DNA of 64,000 bases from Symsagittifera roscoffensis (GCF_963678635.1 NC_087066.1:27526301-27590300); one strand, 5' to 3'; positions 11,931 through 24,560 are shown, numbered from the stretch's first letter. Translations and numbers: made by a program. The notes: generated from the letters alone by a model not told the origin.

Positions 11931-12649
11931 CAAAAGTTCAGTTGTGAAGTTCAAAAACGAATCATAGACGGTGTAGCTTCTATTGCTGCTATAATTTGAC
12001 AGGGCACCATTGCTACTCGTTTTCTGCTTCTGATGATATTGGTCGTCATTATTTTCAGCCGAAAAGTTCCGGTTCAAAATTGCTGCGTAAATTTCTGACT
12101 GATTGGAATCTCTTCTCGACTCAAACCCATTTTGGGATCTTGGCGACGAAAAACAACTGTACTGTTCGGCATGGTTGTCATGATTACGCAATCTGTCCTC
12201 GTTTTCTGTAACTGTAGTCTCCAATTTAACAGGTGAAACCTCCAGATAGGTTGAAATTGATGACAAAGTTGATGGCGAATGGTAGTTTGGTAAAGAAGAT
12301 TTATTCAAACTTTCTGCTCCTGAGTTTATAGGGATACTATTTTCAGAGGATAAATTGTCTCTTTCGCTGCTGAAATTGTTTTTAACACCATCTAATGGAA
12401 CCAGACTTGTTTGATTTCTGTAATTACAGCCAATTCTCAAGGGGTTAAAATCGTTTGTGTTTCTGTACGAGTAGGATCTGCTGCAGGTATTTAATGAGTT
12501 AGGGGGGATCGAAGAACTTGATCCCTGATTTAGGGCTAAATAGGACCCGGTTGGTGAAAAATTTCTGGGTAGTTTGGTATAAACAGTAACTGGGTTGTAA
12601 TAAGCAGGAACAACACAACTATCAGCTTGCATTTTTTCAAAATCAACTT
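11931..12649 (-). CDS. Axin exon 1 of this window: central region upstream of the beta-catenin site
   Basis: A 719-nt open exon ending at a GTAAGC donor that joins exon 2 in frame (..TTELL|DSVD). Its left border is either an acceptor (GATTTTTAG at 12650-12658, then phase 2) or the ATG at 12632. I prefer an internal exon, because Axin proteins carry an APC-binding RGS domain upstream and none is encoded here. The segment near VVPAYYNPVTVYTKLP resembles the conserved stretch after the RGS domain, and YDSFLNFTTELLDSVD lies about where the GSK3-binding helix belongs; both matches are weak. The rest is Ser/Asn-rich and disordered-looking. Confidence 0.72.
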
Positions 12650-15534
12650 CTAAAAATCTTATACTGAAAAATTTTAAGTGACTATAAAATGTTAATTTTC
12701 CTGAACAAAATTCAGTTGTAATTGCACAAGAATTGATAAATAGTGGAATTGCTCAATTTTAAAGGATACTTCAGCAAATAAATAGTGAAATGCTGGAGGT
12801 GAAAATATTTTTCTTTTTATAGCGGCACATTAAAGATATTTTTGTTCAAAGGATACATCTGAAGGATTTTTGAGCGATTAATTCTATTGGATGGATTTAA
12901 AATTGTTGCGACACCAGATGAAAAATTTGTTACGGTCGAAATGCAGAGATAAAAAAAATCGGAAAAATAATAGTAGTGATAACTAGAAGTGTTGTTTGTA
13001 ATCTAATCTCCAAACGCGCGATCGAAATCGAATATGAGTAAATTTTATGGTTCTTGATTTTGGAAGAGTATTTTTTCGATTGGGCCAGTTTCAGGTTTTA
13101 GTCTTTATAGGAACTTGGTATAGACTTACCAATTAACACGTAATTTAATGACTTTTTCGGACAAATTAAGCCCCTGTTTGTACAATTATTAGTTGGAATA
13201 ATTAGATAATCGTTTTTGTCTCAGCTTGGACCGTCTTGATTAAGTAACAAGCAATAGGTTAACCATTTCGTAAGTTGTAATTTGGAGTTAGCACAGAACC
13301 ATCAAAATTGTAACCTGTCTTAGATTGGATAAACCCAATTGACCAATTAGAGAAGCTTCGCTATTGCTTTAGACTGTCGCTCAGAGCAATTGATTGTTAT
13401 AAGAACCCTTGGTAATTACTCCAAACCAAGAAACATGATAATCAATTACAAATGGGCCGGACGGGCCGAAATTAAGGTCAATATAATGTCAAGCTCGAAA
13501 ATTATTTGAATCATATAATCATCAAATACAAAATCAATTCAATGGGATCAAATTTATTCTATCAATTTTTCTTACCAATATGCTGGAAAAAGATGTTTTG
13601 AAAGTTTCAAATTTCAGAAAGATATTGACGTTTTTCTCGGTTATTTGTGAGAAATTTGATAAGGCGACAGATAAGGCGATTTGAGTTTATGAAGAGAGAC
13701 CCTATGGCTCTTTAGGCATTGAGTCTTATAATATACAAAATAGGATAAATAATTTTAATCCCCCTCCCCGAAGTGACAAATAGAACAGATCTATCGACTT
13801 GACTTGATCTAAGCTGTTTAGCACCGACGGACCAGAACAACAATAACAATTTGGCATCGCTTTCAACTCGCTCAGTATTGTTCACCTTTTAACTCTTGAA
13901 ATGTTTTCAGATGTCAACCAAAACAGGGCTAAAAGGGACAAAGAAAACGCGGTTCATTGAAGTGAATAAAAGGTCAGTAGAAAGACACGAATGATGGACA
14001 TCGTCATTGAGATCCACGATGAGTCAAGTTGAAGTAGAGACAACATATGGTCAGCTGAGATGAAAGATATCTCTGTGTATCATTATCAAAAATCACAACT
14101 GACAAGTCACGGTCATAGAATTCAAACGGACGACATCTAACATATACTGCAACAGAAGATAACATCCAATAGCTCATCAACAAACATCACATCATCCATC
14201 AAGGAAAGGATAGGATCAAAAATAAACAAAACACAACAGAAGGAAAAGGATAGGATCAAAAAAGTCGGAACAACAACAAAAAGGGAAACACAAGTTGAGT
14301 AACAAATTAAAGACCTTTCAATTTACAAAACACATCACAACTTAACACAGCGTATCGTATTGATCGGTAGATGAAATGCGGCGCCGCTTTTGAAACATGA
14401 CACGATTGGTAAAAGTATGGTGCTAGCCGGATGAGGTGGTTTATTTGATGTTAAAGGTATGAAAAGCAAGACATTTATCATTCCTTTTGTGATCCATTCT
14501 TTGTCATTAATCAATCATCAATCATTAAAAGTCATTTAAAGATTATTCTTTTTTATGGTGCTAGTAGATTTAGGATTAAAGTTCCCGGGTCGAGGTGCTC
14601 AATGCGGAATCTATCATTCCCGAAATACTAAATAGACGAAACTTATGCCACCTAATCAGAAATCAGTATTCAGTATTCAGAAATCAAAAGAAGTAAGGCT
14701 GAAAATAAATCAGTTTTGCAAAATTTAGGTTTGTTGATTGGTTGAAAGTTTTTGGACATTCGGTCCTTCGGTTACAATGATAGCCCCCTGTGCTCTCATT
14801 AAGTTTTAAGAACAAACATTATGACCGGCTCTGTTGCAATTTCCTGTTCTAATTTTAAGTTAACATTAAAATATACAAATATCACTCACTCGCTGCATCT
14901 GAAGCTGATGTGAAGCTGCTCAAAATTGATTATCCTATTTGATAAAAATGACATTCTTGACAATATTAATTAATTTTTTCTTCTTGGTCTCTTGGAATGT
15001 TGATATATTTTCCGTTTTTTCTAGTGCTTACTCTATAACTAAAACCGGAACATTTTTAATCTTCGTAACTTTTCAGGTGTTTATTTGTGGCTTTTGTAAT
15101 GCTTATGTTAATTAGAAGAGGAAATTGATTTAAGAAGAACGACGATGAGGAATGACCTATCAGATCAATGAACTGTGTACTTCCTTTTCCATCCTCAATC
15201 AAATGGAATCAAACAGAGGACAGATGAAACAGGAAGAACGGACGACGATTGCTTCAAACGATTTCTAACCTGTTCACTCTCTCCCTCTCTCTTTCAATTT
15301 ATCCCTTTCAACACCTCACCTGTGAAGATTTAAAAATGAATAAAACAAAAAGAAGAGAAAAAGCTCACTTTTAAAAGCAAAATGCTCAAAGACCCACTCT
15401 TTCTCTCATATTTCAGACAGCAAACGATATAAGTAAAACTGAGATTTTTTCTGAACTAATGGCACTCTCGATACAAATCACAAGAATGAGTTCAAGATTT
15501 TTAAAATGAGTTTGATCGACTTTTAAATTTAAAC
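12650..15534. other. Upstream of axin exon: spacer or long intron
   Basis: No RGS-domain exon could be recognised. Low-GC sequence with a word GTCGGAACAA at 14264-14273 and two close copies of AAAGGATAGGATCAAAA (about 14208 and 14245). If axin continues upstream, this is intronic. Confidence 0.4.
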
Positions 15535-15900
15535 AAGACCCCTCGTATCAGAGCGAAGCCCGGAATGTTTCGACTGCCCTTCAGCGTTTTTGAAGCAGTT
15601 TTTGAAAAATTGAACTTTTTGATGTTTTTAAAAGCGTCTCCCCGCACACTGAGGAGCCAACTACAAAATGATATTCTTGAGTTCTAGTAACATATGTAAG
15701 TTTCACTCAAATCAATTTGGAACGTGTTATGAGCGGATTGAATAGCCCGTAATTAATAGCGCGAAATATCTCGCGTGTTAATTGCCTCAAGTTAGCCAGA
15801 TTGGCAATTTTCAAACCCCGATAATTTTTTTCAAAAATCAACACATGTAAATTACCTTTTTTATTTCGAGCTCAGGATATCAATCACTGGCTTTCAGATG
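15535..15900 (+). repeat. Dispersed repeat R1, divergent copy
   Basis: Starts at CCTCGTATCAGAGCGAAGCCC and retains GAATGTTTCGACTGCC, GCGCGAAATATCTCGCGTGTTAA, the GGCAATTTTCAAACCCC block and a GAGCTCAGGATATCAAT end block. About 70-80% similar by eye to 4848-5366 and truncated at its right end. Confidence 0.7.
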
Positions 15901-17237
15901 AGTATCAATCAAATGGAATCAAACAGAGGACAGATGAAACAGATATAGTTCTGTTCATAAATGCTTAGATATATTTTCACCTTTGCTTACAGCATACGCC
16001 CTTTTTGAGCTAAGTCGGAAAATTATGCAATTTTTTAAAAAGTAGATGTTGCGACTTTTCTTCGCCGGACTGATGTAACCATGTAACATCGGGTCACCGG
16101 AATGAGTTAACGAACCACCTGTTCACTAAGGATTATTCTAGTTAAAGTTCCCAAAGGTGGCAAAAAGAAAATGAAAACGTTGGGTACTAAATTAATATTA
16201 AAATCATGAATCCACTAAAAAGCACCGTTTGAGTTGCACCATTCTTGAGAGAAAAATACGGTCTTTTGCAATCTGGCTAAAAACCTTTAGTAAACAATCA
16301 AAATTAAAAAATGTTGAGTCAAATATTGCAAAGTTTTAACCGAAAACGCGGGACGCCAAACGAATACCCGACAATAAAGGATTGTGACAAAGGAAGTGAC
16401 CTAGAACCTTCGTCGGAAAGCTCGAAAGGTCATCGCATTCTAAACAACGAACAGGTTGATCTAGTCATTGCTGCGCAATCTGACCAAATAGTGCCAATGG
16501 TGTCGAAAAAAAAATGAGAAAAGCGAAACTAGCAGCTGAAACTCTAGATGTAAGCCTGACACCAGGGTTGATTGAACCCTAAGCTTGCTTAGTTAGAATT
16601 AATCAGTCAAGAAGCTAAAAACAATCACGCCTTATGCGCTAAAAACGAAAACAGAGTAATTAATAAAGGCGTAGTGGTGTACCGTTTAGGGAAAAACAGG
16701 CAGTGAAGCAGGCGAAAGACTTAATGCCATCGGCGCAAAGAAGCAACAAAGGTAGCTAACTGCTGGCGAAAAAAAATTGACAAAAACAGAAAGAGAAAAA
16801 ATTGACAAAAAAGAAAACCAGTCGAACGCACTGTTGATTGTGCGAAACGGAGGCACTCTTTAACCGACATAGCCCAACAATTAAGAAAGCATGATGGCTA
16901 AAAATTACTACAATTGAATGAGCATGGTAACTGTTATGTTTATTTTGTGTTGATAAATGCACGTACGAAAGCAAAGTAGATTGTTAAAAATTAACAGAGA
17001 AAACTAAAAATCAAATGAAGGTGTTAGAAATGAAACCCAGAATTTTTAAATCGAAACAGAAGTCAATTGGAACTTCAAAAAATTTCAGGTAAAATTGACC
17101 AGTTGATAGATCTATTGATTGCATTTGAGATTGCTTTAAAATTTAAAAGTAGGATTGAATTATTCACTAATGTGAAAAAGAGTAGAATAAAAGCATGTGT
17201 GAATATAAATTTTCGATCTGGTCAGAGTTGTCCACAG
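15901..17237. other. Spacer with a possible decayed coding fragment
   Basis: At 16311-16517 (+) an open frame starts ATG and reads EYPTIKDCDKGSDLEPSSES, with unusually even codon use for this region. Just after its stop, in another frame, the sequence reads MRKAKLAAETLDVSLTPGL to 16580. It could be a pseudogene fragment with a frameshift in an A9 run. No family is recognised. A duplicated word TCAAATGGAATCAAACAGAGGACAG occurs at about 15198 and 15908. Confidence 0.3.
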
Positions 17238-18110
17238 CCCGGGTTGACCTCCATAGACAGAAAATGCTAGTCATATGATTCCATAAACTTAATCTATGAA
17301 AAAAAAAACTCATAAAAATTTCATACATTTTGCTAAAATGAATTCATCCAATTTTCAAAGGATTTTTTCTTGTTTTGGCTTAAAAATTGGTGTGTCGTCT
17401 TTCACAAAAAAAAGAAAAAACTGTTTGTCAGAAAATTGCTATTCATACAATTTCCACATATGGAATTAGCATTTTTTGATGGCGACAGCAAAAATTTTTC
17501 TAAGTAGTATCGAAGTTGCCCCAAAAAATTCTAGTTTTTTTTTCAATCGCAAAACGAATTTGTTACCTAAGCAAACAAATTTCAAAAAAATTTTGCCAGC
17601 AAAAATTAGTTTTTTGTGTGCATAACGTAGTCCTGGATAGACAAAAGTTGATTTTTGCTCTATTTCACAAAATAAATTCTTTCAAAAAATGTTCAAAACT
17701 CCTATTTATTTGTATGGCATCTTTTTGTATGCCTCGATCAATGCAAAATTAATTTAAAACTCAAATTGAAAAAAGCAACTTTGAAAATTTTTGCTAAATT
17801 TTTAAAGTTTGATATTTTTATTATATCTTTGTTTATGACAAAAAAGACAATTCAGGCCATTTCCGATGGAATGTGATTGAGAGACGGTCAAAATTTTGGT
17901 GATTCTATTTTGAGTAACCATTTCTTTGCCACTTGTGATTGGTTACGAACCCAACACAAAAATTTTGAGAAATTAAAATTTAAAAAATCAAATTTTTTAG
18001 TTTAAAGAAAAAGCTAGTCATACAGTTTGAAAAATCACTGATCATGGACCTTTCATGCAATTTTTTGTGCTTATGAAAATAGTATGATTCGCATTTTTGG
18101 TAAACCCGGG
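17238..18110. repeat. Inverted-repeat element with CCCGGG ends
   Basis: Left end CCCGGGTTGACC..AAAATGCTAGTCATA (17238-17277). The reverse complement of the right end (18040-18110) reads CCCGGGTTTACCAAAAATGC, then continues to a GAATCATA block and a CATGAAAGGTCCATGAT block. A partial third copy of the same end lies at 61606-61735. The non-coding interior and the imperfect arms suggest a decayed MITE-like element of about 870 bp. Confidence 0.65.
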
Positions 18111-18720
18111 ACGTCAAGCCACAATTGTGCCAAAAATGCCAGCTAAAACAATAAAAATCAATAATTGAATGCGTTCTTATCAAAAAAAAAGTTGCGTGTG
18201 GCTCAACCGGGACAAATTTTACTTTCAAACCCCCAGTCAATTACATTTTTCTTTTTAATTTACATTTTTAGATTTATTTTTTTATCTGGAACGTTGTTAA
18301 GGGCGAAAGCCCTTTTACGATTCCTGAAAAGCTGCAAGAATTATTGGAAATAGAATTTTTTCAAGCAGTTTCTGGGTCAAACAAAAACTCCTAAGTGTAG
18401 TTTAATTTAAGAGGTGATACCTGAACTTCACATTTTGCAAGCGAACTGCACTGAATCGAGCGAGTCGGTGATCGTGCGTGAAGTTAGAATGACACAAGGT
18501 TAACGGGGCCTCACAAAAACAGAGAAAACGCAGAACGAAATCTGGGGAGCATTTGTGTAAATAGCCTTAATTGTGACATCTCCAGCTGAAAACAAGAATG
18601 GCTCAGCGATATCATCATTAACAACATGAAGAATTATGACAAGAAAAGGAAACCATTGACGAAAAAGTTCCTCTAAGCATAGTTTGTTTCGACGAAAAAC
18701 CATTGCAAACATTTTTCAAT
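18111..18720. other. Spacer
   Basis: No gene supported. A minus-strand frame at 18500-18712 (FAMVFRRNKLCLEELFRQWF) looks protein-like but has no motif I can name. Confidence 0.35.
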
Positions 18721-19201
18721 ATTTGCCGCTTGGTCAACTGGATGATCTTAAATTTTCGATATCTCATTTTAAAGGTCTCTTAATTTCAGCTAGTTCTATA
18801 TATAAGATTTCTTGACTCTGGGCAATTTTTACTTTTTTTTCGGGATTTTATATTTTTTGGTTTTACGACCTTCAAACTGAGAAACAGCAAAAAACCTATC
18901 TCTAAATACCGATCGGAGTTTTTTCAAATAAATGCCCACGTTGGGTGTAGATAGACAAAATTTTATAAGAATTGAGGCAGTAAGTTTGTTAAAGATCACC
19001 ATGCAATTGTTCGTGTAAAACACGCTTTTTTTTACAGCATGTAACTTCTAAGGTCGTACAACCAAAAATTTTAAAATCCCGAAAGAAAAGTAAAAAATTG
19101 CCCAGAGTCAAGAAATTTTATATATCGAACTAGCTAAAATTAAGAGACCTTCAAAACGAGATACCAAAAATCAAGATCATCCAGTCAAACAAGCGGCAAA
19201 T
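18721..19201. repeat. Long inverted repeat (hairpin-forming), about 153-bp arms
   Basis: Left arm 18721-18873 begins ATTTGCCGCTTGGTCAACTG. Right arm 19050-19201 ends with the matching CAGTCAAACAAGCGGCAAAT. The arms match almost throughout, including GAAATTTTATATA/ATATATAAGATTTC and GGTCGTA/TACGACC, around a loop of about 176 bp. It is a fold-back transposon or MITE relic. An RNA read through it would fold into a long duplex. Confidence 0.85.
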
Positions 19202-19599
19202 AACCTCTCCTTCCATTTTACGGAGGAGCTTATAAAACTAGTCTGACAGTTCTTTATTCCATTCAAATCCAATAGATGAATTTGTGAGACAAACGAACGC
19301 AAACATTCAATATTGAAGACTCTCAAAAATCCTTTTGATTTTGTAAGAAAAATCCAGAAAGTACGTTTTTGGGAATTCTGTTGGGTTTTTTTAAAAAAAA
19401 TCCTTATTTAGTTTCGAAATTTCAATTCTTTTTTGAAAGTAATGGAAAAACCAGAATTGAAATGAAAATTGCTCAATTCAAAGAAATTCTAAAACCCATT
19501 AAACTAAAAAAAAAATGAGTCTGAAGTCATCTATTTACATCAATCAGTCAAGAACTGGGTAAAACAAAATCCAAAAGATAACAAAAGACTAGAAAACTG

Positions 19600-20796
19600 C
19601 CCTAGTCGATCAAGGGAGGTTATCTTGCAAGATCTTGCAAGATTCTTGCAAAAGAGGGTTATCTTGCAAGATCTTGCAAGATGGAGGTTATCTTGCAAGA
19701 TCTTGCAAGATGGAGGTTATCTTGCAAGATCTTGCAAGATGGAGGTTATCTTGCAAGAATCTTGAAAGAATCTTGCAAGATAACCATCCCAAAATTTCTG
19801 TCGAAAAACACAAAAAAAAATAACAGAAATTAGGTGTAAGATCAAAAAAATTGTTTCTAGAACGAGAATCCAAAACTTTAAATAAATGCTTAACGAATAA
19901 AATTAGACAAAAATCATGCGTTAAAAAGTAGTCGCATATTTGTTGTTAATTTATTCAATGAGATTAAAAGTATCAACCAATCAAATCTTTTTAATTTATT
20001 CGCAATTATTGCGGCTACCGGTTTGCGAAAATTGAAGGATTATTGGCCAAAAATTTTTTGTGACGAATTGCTTTAATTAGTTCAAACCGGGGATATTTAG
20101 TTTTTTCGACTATCGATTTCTAGTTTTGAAAGTGGAATTTACTTTTTAGATTTCCAGAGAATAAAAACTTTACTTATTGATCCAGTTTTCTCAAGTCGGG
20201 TTCATGTTATCAAAAAAGCGCCCATCATAAATTGTTCTAGAAGTTTAAAGAGCTTAAAGGGCTTCTATTTTTTTCTTTGAGTTTTGAAAGTTGAGATTTT
20301 TCAACAACGTCAATGTTATTTTTTAATGTTTACTTGCGTTCATTACTCCTTTGCAATCTTCGATTGGCTATGTTCTAGGAAAGTGAAGCTTTCATCACAA
20401 ACGACTTCTTCTCAAATGCGTTTTTCCTATTTTGAGAGATTAAGGTATAAGTAGTCGATCAAAACTTGAAGGTAGCCGCCTATCACAAAAAAAAAGTTTT
20501 AAAAAAAGAAGCTTTCGGGGGGCAACCGCCTAGCGGGCTGTGTGTATGTATGCGTAGCTAAGATTGCTTCCTTCTTCCACGAACGCTACTTGGTTGTCTT
20601 CGCGTGTAAAGCTGTTTTTGCCCAAAAAAATTGTATCTTTAAAGATCTTGCAAAAAAAGGTTATCTTTAAAGGAGGTTATCTTGCAAGATCTTGCAAGAA
20701 TCTTGCAAGATCTTTTAAAGAGATGCATCCTCTTTAAAAGAATCTTGCAAGATTCTTGCAAGATCTTGCAAGATAACCTCCCTTGATCGACTAGGG
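19600..20796. mobile_element. 1.2-kb TIR element with CTTGCAAGAT sub-repeats
   Basis: Perfect 17-bp ends CCCTAGTCGATCAAGGG (19600-19616) and its reverse complement (20780-20796), extended to about 52 bp of terminal inverted repeat with one mismatch. Inside the left end is a tandem array (about 19612-19785) of a 29-bp unit GAGGTTATCTTGCAAGATCTTGCAAGATG, itself palindromic. The same words sit at 20640-20775. No transposase frame is seen, so it is non-autonomous. Flanks are GAAAACTG and TGCAACAT; no convincing target duplication beyond TG. The superfamily cannot be assigned. Confidence 0.88.
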
Positions 20797-21127
20797 TGCA
20801 ACATGACGTGCAGGAAAAATTCAGCCATTTAAACTAGCGTTAAGTTCAAAGTTTATAAAAATTGTTTTCTAGAAATAAACTCAAAATGATAAAAATGGTC
20901 GCATTTGAATTGTCAATAATCTCCAACGGATAAATACCGTTCACAAATTTGGATCAAAAAATTTCGCGTAGTCTTTCAAAATTAGACAATTTACGGAAAA
21001 AAAAACAAAGAATTTTTGTTAGAATGAGGGAAACAATAAAAAGCTCTTTCTGTAAAATTATGGGTTTGCTTCTCTAAAGCCATTCTTCTTCTTAATAACG
21101 GCACCGCAGTTGACCCTTGGGTAATAT
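20797..21127. other. Spacer upstream of small ORF
   Basis: AT-rich without recognisable features until about 21080, where GC content rises into the small open frame that follows. Confidence 0.4.
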
Positions 21128-21292
21128 ATGCATGCGAGCGACGGAGGTTCTCTACTATCAACAATGCAGAATTATAATGGTGGCAAGTATCCCCTATTCC
21201 TGTATTGTATGATGCTGAGCGCCCTCTTTGTCACTGTTCTTGCGTCTGTTTTGCTCGCAGTTGCAACTGGAAGAATTTTCAAATGCTATTAA
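21128..21292 (+). CDS. Candidate small membrane protein, 54 codons
   Basis: ATG at 21128 follows an in-frame TAA by one codon, and the frame closes at TAA 21290-21292. After a 20-residue polar N-terminus (MHASDGGSLLSTMQNYNGGK) comes one long hydrophobic stretch (residues 21-47, including FLYCMMLSALFVTVLASVLL) and a short basic tail ending GRIFKCY. Two overlapping AATAAA poly(A) signals follow immediately (21297-21302 and 21302-21307), and base composition is clearly more GC-rich than the surroundings. It may be a standalone single-pass microprotein or a terminal exon; a second ATG at 21164 could also be used. No family is recognised. Confidence 0.4.
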   Translation: MHASDGGSLLSTMQNYNGGKYPLFLYCMMLSALFVTVLASVLLAVATGRIFKCY

Positions 21293-23629
21293 GTTCAATA
21301 AAATAAAGTTACAGTTACAGAGCGCTTCAATGCGACAAAAATTTTACATAGCAATCTAATCAAAAGGAAAGAGTCCATATCAACAATACAACTTCTGTAT
21401 CGCGATTCCATTTCCCGTTTTCTATTAACTCGTTTTCTCTCTAGAGAGTTCCAACCGGTCATTTACACTCAGTAGTACTGCCAAAATTAATACTCTCTCT
21501 ACAGATCACCATTCCTTTGAGATAGTTTGACTGCTCTCACTGATTGAGAACCAACTATACTGTAGCTCATCACCGATTGTTCTCTAACCAGCGGTGAAAA
21601 CCAGTTTTTTGCACGTTTAGCATGATCTTTCTGCCTAAAGAAAAGCTGTTCATTATCTTTTTTTAGTTTTAGTTACAGTTAGAGTTAGTATTGTTTCTAC
21701 AACTCCTGACATTTGTTTGGTACCCTTGCGAAAAGTCGTAGTCAAATTTTGCCACTGATGGCTCGTGTTACAGGTGCCAATATCATTAAGGGTAATTCTA
21801 ATTGATTTGTGCAGATATCGGATCCAATGTCACCTCAGAACCACAGTATGTGTCTGAAAGCAACTTTCCAAAAGTTCTATTTAATTTTCCCGTTAGCTTT
21901 GCGATATCTTGGGGTTTTGAGAGAAATCATTTTCATGGGTTGCTACTTCTTTCCAAGGGTCCTAAATTCCCATTCTAGCTCTATTTCAACCCTGACTTTC
22001 TAGCTATCCAGGGAGGGTAGCTCGTCTACTAGTGGTCCAATGGTCCCAAAAAACACCTGTCGGGAGGCAAACTAAATCTTTGTCAATTCATATAGCTTGA
22101 GAGACGTACATCTAGTTCTGTACTATTTTTAATTTTCTTTTTATCTTAAGACACTTTTCTTTTGTCCAAGGAGTTGCTCAAATTAGTGGCTTAAACTAGT
22201 CCATCAGACCTAGTTATTTTCAATCCATTGCTTGCCTATTTTCACTTTCCTTCGATATATTACTTCAGTGTTGCAACTTCAGCGTTTAGGTTCAGACTCG
22301 TTTTCTGATCAAATTTTTATCAGCTTATATACAATCAAGTTGTTTCACTGTTTTTTGCCATGGGTTGGAACTGGGGGAAGGCCACTTCTTGGTGCTAATT
22401 TAAAGATTTGGTGTGCGTGTTTGGGCTGAAACGCCAAAAAGTCAGTTAAAGTTGCCTGGGATCACCAGAGGTCAACTTTCTATATTTGCAGTGAGGGTAC
22501 CATGAGAATGCTACCTACAAAGTTACATCCATGTCTTAGCAAATCATCCCAAATCATCCTATTTCCAAAGTTCGTTATCATTTTTCCCAGGCTATTACCA
22601 TCGGAAGAAGTCATCTAGGGGTTCTATTCAGTGAGGGTCTTTCTTTGTTTGGTATCTAGTATATATCGCTGACAAAGAATCAATATGTCGGAGCTCATTA
22701 TTATCCGTAAATTTCCTATTCCCAGTATGAGGGAGTTTTTTCACGTGCTAACAACTTCCGTTCCAACCTATGGATTTGGCTTAAACTATAATACATTCAT
22801 GAACTATAATCATTCCTCTAACTCACAATTTTAGCTCCCTGCGTTCCTTGAGTGCCGAAATATGGCTTCCAAAAGTCGAGTGGGGACTATTTATTTAGGG
22901 CTTAACACCAGAAGTAGGCGTCCAGGGGCTGGAATTCCGAACTCAAGTTTCCTTTAATTAGATCTATAACATACGATTTTTTATTCCCCAACCCACCGCT
23001 GCTAGTTACTAACAGGTTCTAACAGGGCCATTTTTACTTTCTGGAGCTGTTATCACTTGGGTCGTGAATCATCTCGAATTTTGTAGAATTAGTTTCATGA
23101 TTTTTCATTGAGGAGGGGCGTGTCATTTTTTTTTTACTTGTGTTCTCAGGCACAAAAGGATTAAACAATTAGAGACTCGAGCTAATTTTGAGCTGTTCCA
23201 CTAGCTAGCTGTTCCACTCATAGTATTAATTTTTCAATTCTAAAAGAAAGTACCAATCATCAGCTTTACCGTACTGAGTGCAATTTTCATGCTAATTGTT
23301 TCTAAGTCTAATTTCAGTTTCCTGAAAATTTACTGGGATCACCAATCCTACATTTGCCAATTTCATTTGTTTTTGTCGGTTATCAATCCTAAATTTACCA
23401 ATTTATTTTGATTTTGTGGATTAAGTGGCAGGCCTAGCAGATTTCATTTCAAAGAATGATGAGTTGAACCATGGGAAAAATATTATTAGTATGGTTAATC
23501 CAGACAATTTTTTAAATTCTTTCAAAGTAAATTACAACGATAACAGACAAATAGCGAAAAATTTCTTCAAAGACAAAAACTGACCGAAGACAAAAACTTC
23601 TTCACCAAAAAGGACCAATACGTCAACGA
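21293..23629. other. Long non-coding stretch
   Basis: About 2.3 kb with no protein-like frame longer than about 60 codons and no repeat shared with the rest of the window. Composition is somewhat more GC-rich than average. The frames at 21809-22003 and 22232-22429 (+) have no recognisable motif. Confidence 0.4.
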
Positions 23630-24560
23630 AGAACTCAAATGGCTGATTTCAAAAATCTCAGTCTGGAGTTAACCAATCGGAAGATAAAACCGCTGCATTT
23701 ACACCTCTTCCCATCCATGGCATCTTAAAAGAACTTTGATAGTTCTTCGGGCCGAAAAACTGGTCCAGAAAATTGTCCTCAATCCAGCAACCTTACAAAA
23801 TACAACATCTCCATGGGAGATTTTAGACAACAGCTTCCTTCACAACTAGATTTTCTAACCCTCATAAAACTAATATTCAAGGAGTTAGAATTTTTGGCGT
23901 TCTTTGTGCATCAGTCATTAAATAGGAAACGGATTTGATAGGAAACGTGAACAACAAACATCAGAGTATGGCATCCGACGAAGTTTTATCTGACCTGGAA
24001 TTTGCGGGTCATATGGGTTTGAGATTGGGTTCTCCCAAATACAATTTATAAGTATTGAAACAGACGATCAAACTCCCATCGGCTAAAATAACTTAGTTTT
24101 TGTTCGAATAGTTTTTGTTCGATTCGAAATCAAAAGCAAACAAAAGTTTGACAACAAACACCAGATGCAGCACCTCTTTTAAGACAAAGCTCAAACGGAG
24201 AAGTCTGATTCACAAAATTGGATCCAGAAAACTTATTTTGTTAATAGAAGTTGAACAGTTTTACGAGCAAACAGTGAAATTTATTGGGAAGGAAACATAA
24301 CAAGAACTTACCAATTTCTGACTGGTTTTTACCGGTTTGAAGATACAAAAAAAATTTCAACGAGTAAGATACTCTTGACAAACACAGTTTGGTCGAGAAA
24401 GTCCAAACTGTATTTAATCTAATGAAGAATTCGAATGGCTGGGTTTGAAGATCCCAGAGTCTGGATTTATCCCATCAGAAGACCCATTAGAAGACCATTA
24501 AAACCGCTTCATTTAACATTAGTTGCATCCCTTGCAAAACGGAAGTTTTTTTTCCTTCTT
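23630..24560 (+). repeat. Two degenerate copies of one unit about 790 bp apart
   Basis: AAATGGCTGATTTCAAAAAT with CAGTCTGGAGTTAACC and AAAACCGCTGCATTTA (about 23638-23702) corresponds to CGAATGGCTGGGTTTGAAGA with GAGTCTGGATTTATCC and AAAACCGCTTCATTTA (about 24431-24518). Words such as GTGAACAACAAACATCAGA/TTGACAACAAACACCAGA also recur. The shared frame (EW/KWL.., ..SG..) hints at an old coding element, now broken. Confidence 0.5.

Noticed and set aside
18500-18712. DDE-transposase-like fragment
   Set aside because: A few residues are reminiscent, but no catalytic motif or neighbouring homologous segment is visible.
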